NCBI GenBank assembly: GCA_027485005.1 | Contig: JAIXRX010000096.1 | Coordinates: 1 to 19,741, forward strand | DNA: 19,741 nt | Direction of reading: 5' to 3' | Source of the DNA: Alphaproteobacteria bacterium | GTDB taxonomy: Bacteria > Pseudomonadota > Alphaproteobacteria > Rickettsiales > JAIXRX01 | Shown: positions 1-7,605 of the stretch, in pieces | Layout: each line of letters opens with the position of its first letter | How positions within the stretch are numbered: the first letter of the stretch is position 1 | Notes under the pieces: model-generated | The model's database searches: none | What the model saw: only the letters and a program-made list of their open reading frames with translations | Told to the model about the DNA's origin: nothing | Position numbers and translations under genes: made by a program

Positions 1-506
1 CCATCAAGTTTTACATTAATATTATTGTTATCGCCTTCTTGTTTGAACGTGGCGTAGTTAGAGGTACCAAGCTGCTCAACATGAACATTGTTATTATTGC
101 CGCGTTGAAAATGATGATAAGGCATGGTACTGATCGTGTTGCTGCTGCCATGCTGAACAACTTTTATAGATGAGTTGCTGCCATCTTGTGAGTAGCCGTC
201 GATTGTCACACAACCATATTTATTGCAATTTTTATCAATCATTTTGTTATATTGGCCAACTTGTTCAATATCTGCCTTAAGGCCAGAGCTGGCGGGATTA
301 TTTTTTCCCTGAAAAATACCAGCCTCATTCGATTCACCATCTTGCTTTAGTTTCAGATAGTTATTGCTGCCATTTTGCTCTAAATATTGTTGGTGTTTAT
401 CGCCACTAATATCCAGCTCGATGGTATTATTTGAGCCTGCAAAAGCAGTTGATGCTGCTAAAATGAGTGAAACGGCAGTGGTGGCAGAGAAAATGGTAAA
501 ACGCAT
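1..506 (-). CDS. Curlin-repeat secreted protein, partial (C-terminus off the left edge)
   Basis: Reading leftwards from an ATG at 506, the frame stays open to the window edge, giving 168 residues without a stop. AGGAGTT lies 8 nt upstream of the start, a good ribosome binding site. Residues 1-23 form a signal peptide (hydrophobic core, then AFA before Gly24). The mature part carries Q-x-G-x-x-N hemi-repeats at residues 44, 55, 82, 107, 118, 134, 145 and 156, often exactly 11 residues apart, plus a degenerate one at 66. This matches the strand-turn-strand repeat of the CsgA/CsgB curlin family. It is therefore inferred to be an exported amyloid fibre subunit. A short NCNKYGC loop (residues 93-99) and an unusually Asn-rich stretch (137-140) are not typical of CsgA. 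No CsgE/F/G secretion genes are visible, but they could lie beyond the edge. The family call is good; the role is inference. Confidence 0.82.
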   Translation of the reverse strand, partial: MRFTIFSATTAVSLILAASTAFAGSNNTIELDISGDKHQQYLEQNGSNNYLKLKQDGESNEAGIFQGKNNPASSGLKADIEQVGQYNKMIDKNCNKYGCVTIDGYSQDGSNSSIKVVQHGSSNTISTMPYHHFQRGNNNNVHVEQLGTSNYATFKQEGDNNNINVKLD

Positions 507-513
507 CTATTTA

Positions 514-520
514 AACTCCT
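514..520 (-). promoter_or_regulatory. Ribosome binding site of the curlin-like gene
   Basis: On the minus strand the bases read AGGAGTT and lie 8 nt before the ATG at 506. This fixes the start, which is also the only one that gives a complete signal peptide. Confidence 0.7.
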
Positions 521-644
521 GTTTAGGTTTGGTTGACGATAAGTTAACAAAGAGTTAATGTGTGCTGAGTAAAAAGTAAAATGAAAACTATTCATGTAAC
601 AAAAGTTTAATATTTGATTTTTCTAATATTAACTTTGTCATAAA

Positions 645-680
645 ACTGTCATTCGACAGTGGCTCTATATTCTTTATACT
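645..680 (+). promoter_or_regulatory. Candidate sigma70-type promoter with palindromic operator
   Basis: TCGACA (653-658), a 16-nt spacer and TATACT (675-680) resemble -35 and -10 boxes, each one mismatch from consensus. They face the unrecognised gene at 796. A perfect inverted repeat, ACTGTC-ATTC-GACAGT (645-660), overlaps the -35 box completely, which is where a repressor would bind. It also lies between the two divergent genes, so it could affect both. The predicted transcript would have a leader of about 110 nt. No known regulator consensus was recognised. Confidence 0.42.
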
Positions 681-795
681 TTCGTGTGTATTTTTATGAC
701 CATGCCTTTGGTGTGGTGGGTGTAGAAGCGAGTGACACCTGAAAAACAGCACTCCACAATAATAATTTTTAAACGCCCGCGTCGTGGGAAAAATA

Positions 796-1347
796 ATGGA
801 AGATACAAAAAAAATTCTTCTGCCTGAAGAAAGGGCTTTGCAACGTTTTATGATTGAAGCCTTCATCAAAGGCTTTAAGTCATACATCTGCTTCAAAGGG
901 CTTGAGGTGTCGCTATACACCTCATACAGTGATGAGCCAGTTTCAACACTGGCAGCCAATTATAATCTCGAAGATTTTTCTGCGATTGAAAATGCCTTAT
1001 GGAAAAACGACATCACATATGTTGTTTTCAAAGAGGTAAAGTATGAACAGGGAAGAGACCAAGATTACGAGAGCTTTTTCTTTGTAATTCCTGAGCATCC
1101 GTTAATGGTTGTGGAGAATGTGTCAGCATATATCCAGTGCTGGTTACAGGGTCTTTTTATGAGAGACATTGCCGGCATAAAAAATGGCAAGTTAGGCTTG
1201 GTCTTTTATGGATTTGATGCTTTTAATCCAGAAAAGCTTGCTACGCTCGCAAGATTTCAGGCAAATCCTGAAAACTTTGCAGAAGTTGCTGAAACATATT
1301 TGAGCAATAAATTGGATAAGTTGAGTATCGTTAGACGACTCACGTAA
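796..1347 (+). CDS. Unrecognised cytosolic protein, 183 residues
   Basis: I do not recognise this protein. From the ATG at 796 it is 183 residues long. An in-frame GTG at 784 would add four residues but has nothing like a Shine-Dalgarno sequence, while GGGA at 786-789 precedes the ATG. There is no signal peptide and no clear membrane helix. The sequence is rich in aromatic residues (FKSYICFKG, the ESFFFVIPEHP stretch) and looks like one compact alpha/beta domain. The C-terminal third has an alternating helical pattern ending in a basic tail (SIVRRLT). The gene stands alone, divergent from the curlin-like gene, and is closed by a strong terminator starting at its stop codon. Codon use is AT-rich, like the curlin-like gene and unlike rimO beyond the terminator. 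The intact 552-nt frame with its own candidate promoter and terminator supports a real gene. Confidence 0.72.
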   Translation: MEDTKKILLPEERALQRFMIEAFIKGFKSYICFKGLEVSLYTSYSDEPVSTLAANYNLEDFSAIENALWKNDITYVVFKEVKYEQGRDQDYESFFFVIPEHPLMVVENVSAYIQCWLQGLFMRDIAGIKNGKLGLVFYGFDAFNPEKLATLARFQANPENFAEVAETYLSNKLDKLSIVRRLT

Positions 1348-1383
1348 AAAGAGGGGAGAGCGAATGCTTTCCCCTCTTTTTTT
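1346..1383. terminator. Bidirectional rho-independent terminator
   Basis: GAGGGGA (1351-1357) pairs with TCCCCTC (1370-1376). The stem is extended inside by AGC/GCT around a GAAT loop and outside by A5/T5. T-tracts follow on both strands, so it can end transcription of the unrecognised plus-strand gene and of the minus-strand rimO unit. Confidence 0.9.
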
Positions 1384-1388
1384 AATTA

Positions 1389-2726
1389 TTATGCTGCCGC
1401 CGTGCCCGTTAAATCATAGGCGTCTGCTTCGGTGATATGCACAGGCACAATCTGGCCAGCGTAAAGCGGTTTGCTGCTTTCCACAAACACTACCCCGTCA
1501 ATCTCTGGGGCGTCCGCTGCGGTGCGGCCAATAAAACCGCCATCCTCATTTTCACCGTCAATCATCACATCCAGCGTATGGCCGATTTTTTCTTGCAAAC
1601 GGTCCGCACTTATTGCTTGTTGCGCGGCCATAAAGCGGTGCCAGCGTTCTTCCTTCACTTCTTCTGGCACGGCGTTTGGCAAATCGTTGGCTACCGCGCC
1701 TTGCACGGCTTCATATTTAAAGCAACCCACGCGGTCGAGCTGCGCTTCTTCCATCCATTCCAGCAAAAACTCAAAATCCTCCTCGGTCTCGCCAGGGAAG
1801 CCAACGATGAAGGTCGAGCGCAAGGTGAGGTCTGGGCAGATCTCGCGCCATTTATGAATGCGTTCTAGCGTTTTTTCTTGCGCGGCTGGGCGTTTCATCG
1901 CTTTGAGCACATTCGGGCTTGCATGTTGAAACGGAATGTCCAAGTAAGGCAAAATCTTGCCTTGCGCCATCAGTTCAATCGCCGCGTCCACATGCGGATA
2001 AGGATACACATAATGCATACGCACCCACACGCCAAGCTCGCCCAGCGCTTCGGCTAAATCATAAAATTTGCTTTTCACTTGGCGGCCGCGCCATTCACTG
2101 GTCGCATATTTGGTGTCCACGCCGTAAGCGCTGGTGTCTTGCGAAATCACCAACAATTCTTTCACGCCACCTTTGACGAGATTTTCTGCTTCACGCAAAA
2201 CGTCGCCCACTGGACGGCTCACCAAATCTCCGCGCAACGAAGGGATGATGCAGAAGCTGCAACGGTTGTTACAGCCTTCGGAAATTTTGAGGTAAGCATA
2301 ATGTTTTGGCGTGAGTTTCACGCCTTGCGCTGGCACAAGGTCGAGCAACGGATTGCTGCTCGGCGGCACGGCGGCATGCACCGCTTTGAGCACCGATTCA
2401 TATTGCGCAGGGCCAGTGATGGCTAGCACGTTCGGGTGGCGCTCACGGATTTTTTCAGGTTCTGCGCCCATGCAGCCCGTCACAATCACTTTGCCGTTGG
2501 CATTCATCGCCTCGCCAATCGCTTCCAGCGATTCTTCACGCGCGCTATCCAAAAAGCCGCAGGTATTCACAATCACCACATCCGCGCCTTCATAGCTCGG
2601 CGAAAAGTCATAGCCTTCCACGCGCAGCTGCGTGAGGATGCGCTCGGAATCCACCAAAGCTTTGGGGCAACCAAGGCTAACAAAGCCCACTTTAGGGTTG
2701 GCGGCGAGTGGGGCGGGGTTGGTCAT
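1389..2726 (-). CDS. rimO: Ribosomal protein S12 methylthiotransferase RimO
   Basis: RimO is a radical-SAM enzyme with two iron-sulfur clusters that adds a methylthio group to the conserved aspartate of ribosomal protein S12. At 445 residues it has the usual family length and domain order. The N-terminal UPF0004 domain has Cys20 (SLGCPK), Cys56 (NTCGF) and Cys85 (TGCMG). The radical-SAM core has CNNRCSFC with Cys152, Cys156 and Cys159, and later the FIVGFPGETEEDF motif. A C-terminal TRAM domain follows (around DVMIDGENEDGG). The start at 2726 is chosen over one 30 codons upstream, because the longer form would run into the preceding gene and TAAGGAT lies properly before 2726. The gene follows a glycosyltransferase-like gene by 10 nt, so both are probably on one transcript. 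The PKALVDSE and CIIPSLRG motifs favour RimO over the related MiaB. Confidence 0.96.
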   Translation of the reverse strand: MTNPAPLAANPKVGFVSLGCPKALVDSERILTQLRVEGYDFSPSYEGADVVIVNTCGFLDSAREESLEAIGEAMNANGKVIVTGCMGAEPEKIRERHPNVLAITGPAQYESVLKAVHAAVPPSSNPLLDLVPAQGVKLTPKHYAYLKISEGCNNRCSFCIIPSLRGDLVSRPVGDVLREAENLVKGGVKELLVISQDTSAYGVDTKYATSEWRGRQVKSKFYDLAEALGELGVWVRMHYVYPYPHVDAAIELMAQGKILPYLDIPFQHASPNVLKAMKRPAAQEKTLERIHKWREICPDLTLRSTFIVGFPGETEEDFEFLLEWMEEAQLDRVGCFKYEAVQGAVANDLPNAVPEEVKEERWHRFMAAQQAISADRLQEKIGHTLDVMIDGENEDGGFIGRTAADAPEIDGVVFVESSKPLYAGQIVPVHITEADAYDLTGTAAA

Positions 2727-2736
2727 GTTAAAATCC

Positions 2737-3741
2737 TTATCTAGCGGCAGAATGCACGGCTTGTAGCGCATTTTCCCATGCTTTTCCAGCAGCAAACACG
2801 CTGTCATGCGCTTCAATGTGGCTTTGCCCTGCCAAAATGCGTGGCGCCCATGTATTAGCCTGTGAAAAGGCCTGATGCAGCGCTTCTGCTTGGTTTTCTG
2901 CTAAAAACGCAAACTCCCGATATGGCTGATAAGATGGCAGTGGGCTGGCCGCCACCATGCTTCCCGCCCACAGCGCTTCCACCAAGCGGTTGGAGGATTT
3001 GGTGCGGGTGCGCGGCGAATTTTCCTGCGGAATCCACACCAGTGACGATTGCTGCAATGCTTGTATTTGTGCGGGCAAGCTCCATGGCACAAGTTTAATG
3101 ATAGCGGCGTGTTCCACCGCTTTTTGCAATGCTCCCAACGCTTGCAGCAATGGCGGTGAAAGCAGCGTAAGGACGGTGAGTTGCAGTGGCTGGGGCAGGG
3201 GTTTTTGTGCGAGCTGCTTGAGCCCCATCTCCAACCCCACAAGGTTGGACGGATGGCCGTACCACAGCGCTTCATAGCTTCCGCTAAATGTCTTTACAGC
3301 ACCTTTATTGCCCAAGCAGGGGTCGGGAATCAGATGAATCGGTTTTTCGGTATAGCGCTGCATCAACGCCACCATGTCTGGCGTATTGCAGCTAATGGCG
3401 TTGGCGGCTAGCGCCCAGTCTTTGTAGCTTTCTGCAAAGGGCGAGTTTTCTATCAGCGGGTCACAAATATCAAATATAATTGGCGTGTTACACGCCTGCA
3501 ATTGTTCGCGCAGCGCGCCGTTGATAATGGCCTTGCACGCCACCACCACATCGGGTTTTTGGGGCAGGGGCTTGCTTGCGGTGTGCGCGCCATCATCCGC
3601 CGCATGAAGCATCACGTTGTGCCCCGCTTGCAAAAGCTGCATGGCGGGCGCGAGCATACGATAACGCACACTCGCAATATCGCTATGGAAACTGTTGCCT
3701 TGCTGGTGTAGCGTGCCGATATGTACCCATGCGATATGCAT
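2737..3741 (-). CDS. Glycosyltransferase-like protein (GT-B fold, family 4 type)
   Basis: A 334-residue protein with no signal peptide or membrane segment. The N-terminus (MHIAWVHIG, then RYRMLAPAMQLLQAGHNV at about residues 26-43) resembles the first Rossmann domain of GT-B glycosyltransferases, where the acceptor-side loop is followed by an 'AGHxV' strand. Residues 90-95 read FDICDP, and HLIPDPC at 136-142 resembles the interdomain linker region. In the C-terminal domain, KSSNRLVEALWAGSMVAASPLPSY (248-271) matches the donor-nucleotide site pattern of family 4, where a glutamate precedes 'A(L/M)xxGxPVVA'. The donor and acceptor cannot be told. AGGTGG lies 4 nt before the ATG at 3741. The stop codon is part of the ribosome binding site of rimO, which follows 10 nt later. 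The sequence is somewhat divergent, so the family call is moderate. Confidence 0.68.
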   Translation of the reverse strand: MHIAWVHIGTLHQQGNSFHSDIASVRYRMLAPAMQLLQAGHNVMLHAADDGAHTASKPLPQKPDVVVACKAIINGALREQLQACNTPIIFDICDPLIENSPFAESYKDWALAANAISCNTPDMVALMQRYTEKPIHLIPDPCLGNKGAVKTFSGSYEALWYGHPSNLVGLEMGLKQLAQKPLPQPLQLTVLTLLSPPLLQALGALQKAVEHAAIIKLVPWSLPAQIQALQQSSLVWIPQENSPRTRTKSSNRLVEALWAGSMVAASPLPSYQPYREFAFLAENQAEALHQAFSQANTWAPRILAGQSHIEAHDSVFAAGKAWENALQAVHSAAR

Positions 3742-3780
3742 GAAACCACCTTAAAAAAAGTTTTAAAGAGCCACGCTGCC

Positions 3781-4464
3781 ATGACCCCCGAAGAACTGCA
3801 AGCCCGCATTCTGTATCGCGATGCCTTGATGCTAGTGATCGACAAACCTGCCGGTATGGCGGTGCATAAAGGCCCCAAAGGCGGCACCACGCTGGAGGAT
3901 TTTTTTCCTGCGCTACAATTTGGGTTGCCGAATGCGCCTGCGCTCGCCCACCGCTTAGACCGCGAAACCAGCGGTTGTTTGGTGCTTGGGCGGCACAAGC
4001 AGGCCTTGGCGCGGTTAGGCGATTTATTCGCTAAAAACCTTGCGCAAAAAACCTACCTTGCGGTGGTGCAGGGCGTGCCCGCGCAACCTTCAGGCGTCAT
4101 CACGCAGCCTTTGCGCAAAAAAAGCCAACAGAAAAATAGCTGGTGGATGATGCTGGCCGAAGAAGGCCAAGCAGGGGCACAGTTCGCCGAGACGCATTAT
4201 GAGGTACTAAAAGTAGTGGACGGCCATGCCCTGCTAAAATTAACGCCGAAGACAGGGCGCACGCACCAGTTGCGGTTGCATTGCGTGGCGCTGGGCTGCC
4301 CAATCTTAGGGGAAAAGATTTACGGGGATAAAACGGATGAGGCGAAGGCCGCCAATACCCCGCTGCACCTGCACGCCAGCCGCATTGAACTGCCGCTTTA
4401 CCCCAAAAAACCTGCCATTGTGGTGGAAGCGCCCGCCCCAGAGATTTTTGCGGCCTATTTATAA
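3781..4464 (+). CDS. RluA-family RNA pseudouridine synthase
   Basis: Converts uridine to pseudouridine in rRNA or tRNA; the exact target cannot be read from sequence. From the ATG at 3781 it is 228 residues and consists of the catalytic domain only, with no N-terminal S4 domain. The motif AHRLDRETSGCLVLG holds the catalytic Asp60. VIDKPAGMAVHKG (19-31) and GRTHQLRLHC with GCPILGEKIYGD near the C-terminus are the other conserved family motifs. The start is uncertain: in-frame ATGs at 3721 and 3736 would overlap the divergent glycosyltransferase gene (start 3741), so 3781 is preferred although its Shine-Dalgarno sequence is weak. The family resembles RluA/TruC-sized enzymes. Only 39 nt separate the two divergent starts, so their promoters must lie partly inside the coding regions. 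Confidence 0.93.
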   Translation: MTPEELQARILYRDALMLVIDKPAGMAVHKGPKGGTTLEDFFPALQFGLPNAPALAHRLDRETSGCLVLGRHKQALARLGDLFAKNLAQKTYLAVVQGVPAQPSGVITQPLRKKSQQKNSWWMMLAEEGQAGAQFAETHYEVLKVVDGHALLKLTPKTGRTHQLRLHCVALGCPILGEKIYGDKTDEAKAANTPLHLHASRIELPLYPKKPAIVVEAPAPEIFAAYL

Positions 4465-4508
4465 AAACTTAAGGTTTTTTAGCTATTCTCTAGGGTGGAG
4501 GATACTGC

Positions 4509-5675
4509 ATGAACGGGTGGAAGAAAGGTTTTTTACTTTCGCAGGTGGCGCTTGGCGCGGTGTTTTTTGCGCCTGAAAAAGCTCAGGCGCAAAGCGATGC
4601 GGTGGCGAGTAATAAAAATACGCCCAAGCATTATCATATCGGGCCAATGGGACGAAAAATTGAGCGTTCGCCCGCCAAAAATATTGCAGATGCTGAGGCC
4701 ATTAAATGGAGCGATATTTTTACCATTGATAATGCATTAGAGCCATTTCAGCGGGATTTGATCAAAGGGTCTTTGGCTGAAATTGAGTCTGATGCAGTTG
4801 GTCAGGCAGTTTTTGACAGTGTTCAGAAACTTCATCCGCATACAAAAATTATGATTGGTTGGAGCGGTAATAAGGGCAAAGATGGCATGTATTACGATAA
4901 TTATCTGCGAGAAATAAGATGTTCTGCTGGAAATATTAATCAAATTTTTGCGCAAGATGATGGTGTGATTGGGAAGATGAATTTTACAGCAGTGCTTGCG
5001 CATGAAATAGCGCATGCGGGTGACTCAAGTGGTGAAAAAATGCGTTTAGCTCACGAACGCTTGCCCAAAAGAATACAAGACAACAAATCCTTCAATAATC
5101 AAATGGCCTATTTGTATCAGGATTTGGAAAGAACACATCCCATCAAAACGGTTCGAGAGCAGATTATAAAGCAATTGGCTCAAGAGGGGATGAATGAAGA
5201 AGAGCAGAAAAATTTTATTGAATTTATTGAGGTGACGCTAGATTACGCCAAGCATCGCCTTGATCATGAAAATCTTGCGATGAAGGTAGAGCAACATTTT
5301 TATAAAAATGGTAAAGAGCGGGGACATTATTTATTTGCATTGCCGCGCTATAATCAAGGAGAGGTTGGGCATGATATTAATGTACGCGATTTGCGTTATT
5401 TAATAATGCAAGGACAAGAAATTCAATCTGCGGCAGCAAAAAGCTGCAATATCATTGATTTGATTTTACCAAATAGCGATCTTAATACTCAGCAGGTTTA
5501 TGAAAACTACAAAGAAGCGCTTCATAAAATTCACCAGAAGCATCCTATAGATTTAGAAAGTTTTTCCATGCAAACAGACACGCCAGAAAGGCGTGAACAT
5601 GCGCATGTGGCTAGATTGAAGCGCCGAGAAGCGCAGTTGAAAGATCTGATAAAAGGTGATTCTCATCAACGATAA
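4509..5675 (+). CDS. Exported zincin-like metallopeptidase (HEIAH), otherwise unrecognised
   Basis: A 388-residue protein beginning with a signal peptide (MNGWKKG, hydrophobic 8-22, APEKAQAQ cleavage region near 28), so it acts in the periplasm, the envelope or outside the cell. AVLAHEIAHAGD contains the zinc-binding HExxH motif at residues 165-169. A third ligand is not certain; Glu254 or Glu261 in the DHENLAMKVEQHF stretch are candidates. The rest is polar and helical, with His- and Lys-rich segments, and no known substrate domain was recognised. GGAGG 7 nt before the ATG supports the start. Base composition after the signal peptide is clearly more AT-rich than in the flanking rluA-like and ydjM-like genes, suggesting a different history. 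A second exported metallopeptidase lies about 1 kb downstream on the other strand. Peptidase activity is inferred from the motif alone. Confidence 0.78.
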   Translation: MNGWKKGFLLSQVALGAVFFAPEKAQAQSDAVASNKNTPKHYHIGPMGRKIERSPAKNIADAEAIKWSDIFTIDNALEPFQRDLIKGSLAEIESDAVGQAVFDSVQKLHPHTKIMIGWSGNKGKDGMYYDNYLREIRCSAGNINQIFAQDDGVIGKMNFTAVLAHEIAHAGDSSGEKMRLAHERLPKRIQDNKSFNNQMAYLYQDLERTHPIKTVREQIIKQLAQEGMNEEEQKNFIEFIEVTLDYAKHRLDHENLAMKVEQHFYKNGKERGHYLFALPRYNQGEVGHDINVRDLRYLIMQGQEIQSAAAKSCNIIDLILPNSDLNTQQVYENYKEALHKIHQKHPIDLESFSMQTDTPERREHAHVARLKRREAQLKDLIKGDSHQR

Positions 5676-5718
5676 ATTCCGCTAAACCTATGCTTTCTTT
5701 TAAGGGCAGAGGTAGGGT

Positions 5719-6735
5719 ATGGATCCATTAACGCATGGGGTATTGGGCGGCACGTTTGCGCTTTTGGGCAAGCGTGCGCGATTTGCGGCAGCACCTGTGA
5801 AGGCGGCGGTGCTGGCGGGTGTGCTGGGCGGCATGGCGCCTGATTTAGACGTCTTGATTAAATCCTCCGCCGACCCACTGCTTGGCATCGAATATCATCG
5901 CTTTTTCACCCATGCGCTGCTTTTTATTCCGCTGGGTGGCTTGCTGATTGGTGGCGCACTGTGGCCGCTGATGCGCCGTTATCTTGGCTTTTGGGCATGT
6001 GTGTGGTTTGCGATGCTCGGTTACAGTGTGCATGGCCTGCTTGATGCGATGACCAATTACGGCACGCATTTATTCTGGCCATTCACCATGCGCCGCGAAA
6101 GCTGGAGCCTGATTTCCATCATCGACCCGCTCTTTACACTGCCGTTGCTTGCGTTGCTGCTGATGGCTACCTTCAAAAACCGTCAGCGTTTGGTGTTGGT
6201 GTCTGTGCTGTTTGCTGCCTTTTATCTTGGTTTTGGCTATACGCAGCGCGAGCGCGCGACCGAGGCCATGCATGCCCATGCAGATGCGCTGGGGCATGTG
6301 CCAGAGCGGTTTGAGGTCAAGCCGTCTTTCGGCAACAACATCGTCTGGCGGGTGCAATATGAATATGGCGGTCGGTTTTATATTGCCGCCGTGCGCGTGC
6401 TGCCATGGACAGAATCGGTATGGTATGCAGGGGGGGATGTGGAAAAATACAATCCATCTTTTGCTAAGCCAGAGCTACCAACGCTTAGCACCCAAGCACG
6501 GGACGTGGAGCGCTTCACCTTTTTCTCAGACGGCTGGGTGGCAAGCTACCCCCCTGATACGGACAGTACATTGATTGCGGATATGCGTTTTTCCATGCTG
6601 CCCAACAGTTTGCAGCCGCTTTGGGGCATTCGTATCAATCCGCACACTCCCAATTCGCCAGTATCATTTGATAGCATTGGTAAGCGAAGCGGGGACGATT
6701 TTCCAGAATTATGGCTGATGATAAAAGGAGAGTAG
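5719..6735 (+). CDS. YdjM/DUF457-type membrane-bound metal-dependent hydrolase
   Basis: A 338-residue inner-membrane protein. The N-terminal MDPLTHGVLGG motif, PDLD at 41-44, HRFFTH at 60-65 and HGLLDAMTNYGT at 105-116 are the conserved histidine and aspartate positions of the YdjM (DUF457, LexA-regulated, putative metal-dependent hydrolase) family. The substrate of that family is unknown. Hydrophobic segments near 30-40, 66-82, 91-108, 137-152 and 157-173 anchor it. A soluble C-terminal domain of about 150 residues is probably periplasmic and includes many aromatic residues. AGAGGTAGGG before the ATG at 5719 supports the start. The gene starts 43 nt after the exported metallopeptidase gene with no terminator between, so co-transcription is possible. 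It converges with the M48-like gene with only 3 nt between stop codons. Confidence 0.87.
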   Translation: MDPLTHGVLGGTFALLGKRARFAAAPVKAAVLAGVLGGMAPDLDVLIKSSADPLLGIEYHRFFTHALLFIPLGGLLIGGALWPLMRRYLGFWACVWFAMLGYSVHGLLDAMTNYGTHLFWPFTMRRESWSLISIIDPLFTLPLLALLLMATFKNRQRLVLVSVLFAAFYLGFGYTQRERATEAMHAHADALGHVPERFEVKPSFGNNIVWRVQYEYGGRFYIAAVRVLPWTESVWYAGGDVEKYNPSFAKPELPTLSTQARDVERFTFFSDGWVASYPPDTDSTLIADMRFSMLPNSLQPLWGIRINPHTPNSPVSFDSIGKRSGDDFPELWLMIKGE

Positions 6736-6738
6736 CAT

Positions 6739-7605
6739 TTAACGTTCAAGCCAGCCAGAGTAACCCTTTGCAACTTTTTCTATATGTTGCATTCTATCCA
6801 AACCAGAGGGATGGTTTCTTTTCGCGTGAAGGTTCTTTGAAAATTCCTTGCGAAATATTGGAGACATAAAATGTACTGGGGGGCGTTTGGAAAAGATGAG
6901 AGCAAATTGAGCATCATCATTTTGAATAATTTTATCAACAAAGCGTTTTCCTGCCTGTTGATTTGTCAGAACTGTACCGGCTGAATCTGCCCGATATTCC
7001 CTCTCGTGGGAGCTGAAATTGTGTCTTTTATGATAGTCCGCAATATGTCCCATTTCATGACCGAGGACGAATAATATTTGCTGCTGATCTGCCTGTGAAA
7101 CAAACCTGCTATCCAATACTACATTAAACTCTTTTTCCCCAGTTTTTCTTGAAGGAAAGTTAATCCCGTAAAACATTTTTTTGTCATACATAGAAAACGT
7201 AAGATTGATGTTACCTTTAATGCCAAGTCGATGTTGAAAATTTTTCGAGGCATCAATTAGTTTTTGCAGGTATTTCTGATGAAAAGCAATGGTGTGGTCG
7301 ACAGATGAAGGGTGATCAGTCGTGATATGAATATAACAAGTATCCCGGGTAATGCCTTTTTCTTTTAGCTTTCCAGGCAAAGAGAATATCGAGGTTTTAT
7401 CGTCTATTGAAATATCAGGTGCGTGGTCGGATAAAGAGAAAAATGCCTGTTTGCTTGAAAAATCTTTTATATTTACTAGCGGCACTTGTTCTGTTTTTTG
7501 CTGCTCTGGCATATCAAGCGTTGGCTCGAGAGTGGCACTAGCTGCAATTAATGCGGCAATCCAGAGTTTTCCAGTGCGTTTGAAATGCTTGACGATATGA
7601 CGCAT
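6739..7605 (-). CDS. M48-like exported zinc metallopeptidase
   Basis: A 288-residue protein with an N-terminal basic stretch and a hydrophobic segment (13-25) acting as signal peptide or membrane anchor. FVLGHEMGHIADYH gives HEMGH at 183-187. EREYRADSAG at 201-210 supplies Glu203 in the ExxAD pattern that provides the third zinc ligand in M48 (HtpX/Ste24/BepA) peptidases. HPSGLDRMQHI near 265-275 resembles the 'HPxxxxRI' segment that follows in this family. The catalytic domain lies late in the protein, after about 130 residues of unrecognised sequence. The start codon overlaps the stop of the upstream 529-residue membrane protein (TAATG) and has no ribosome binding site of its own, so translation is coupled and the two products probably work together. 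Base composition is AT-rich compared with the neighbours. Confidence 0.85.
   Translation of the reverse strand: MRHIVKHFKRTGKLWIAALIAASATLEPTLDMPEQQKTEQVPLVNIKDFSSKQAFFSLSDHAPDISIDDKTSIFSLPGKLKEKGITRDTCYIHITTDHPSSVDHTIAFHQKYLQKLIDASKNFQHRLGIKGNINLTFSMYDKKMFYGINFPSRKTGEKEFNVVLDSRFVSQADQQQILFVLGHEMGHIADYHKRHNFSSHEREYRADSAGTVLTNQQAGKRFVDKIIQNDDAQFALIFSKRPPVHFMSPIFRKEFSKNLHAKRNHPSGLDRMQHIEKVAKGYSGWLER

Noticed and set aside
364..558. Plus-strand frame of 64 codons
   Set aside because: It lies antisense to the curlin-like gene, whose signal peptide, repeats and ribosome binding site are convincing.
588..959. Minus-strand frame of 123 codons
   Set aside because: It covers the intergenic promoter region and the start of the unknown plus-strand gene. 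It has no ribosome binding site and no protein-like pattern.
2727..2816. 30-codon N-terminal extension of RimO
   Set aside because: It overlaps the end of the upstream glycosyltransferase-like gene and is not conserved-looking; the ATG at 2726 has a proper ribosome binding site.
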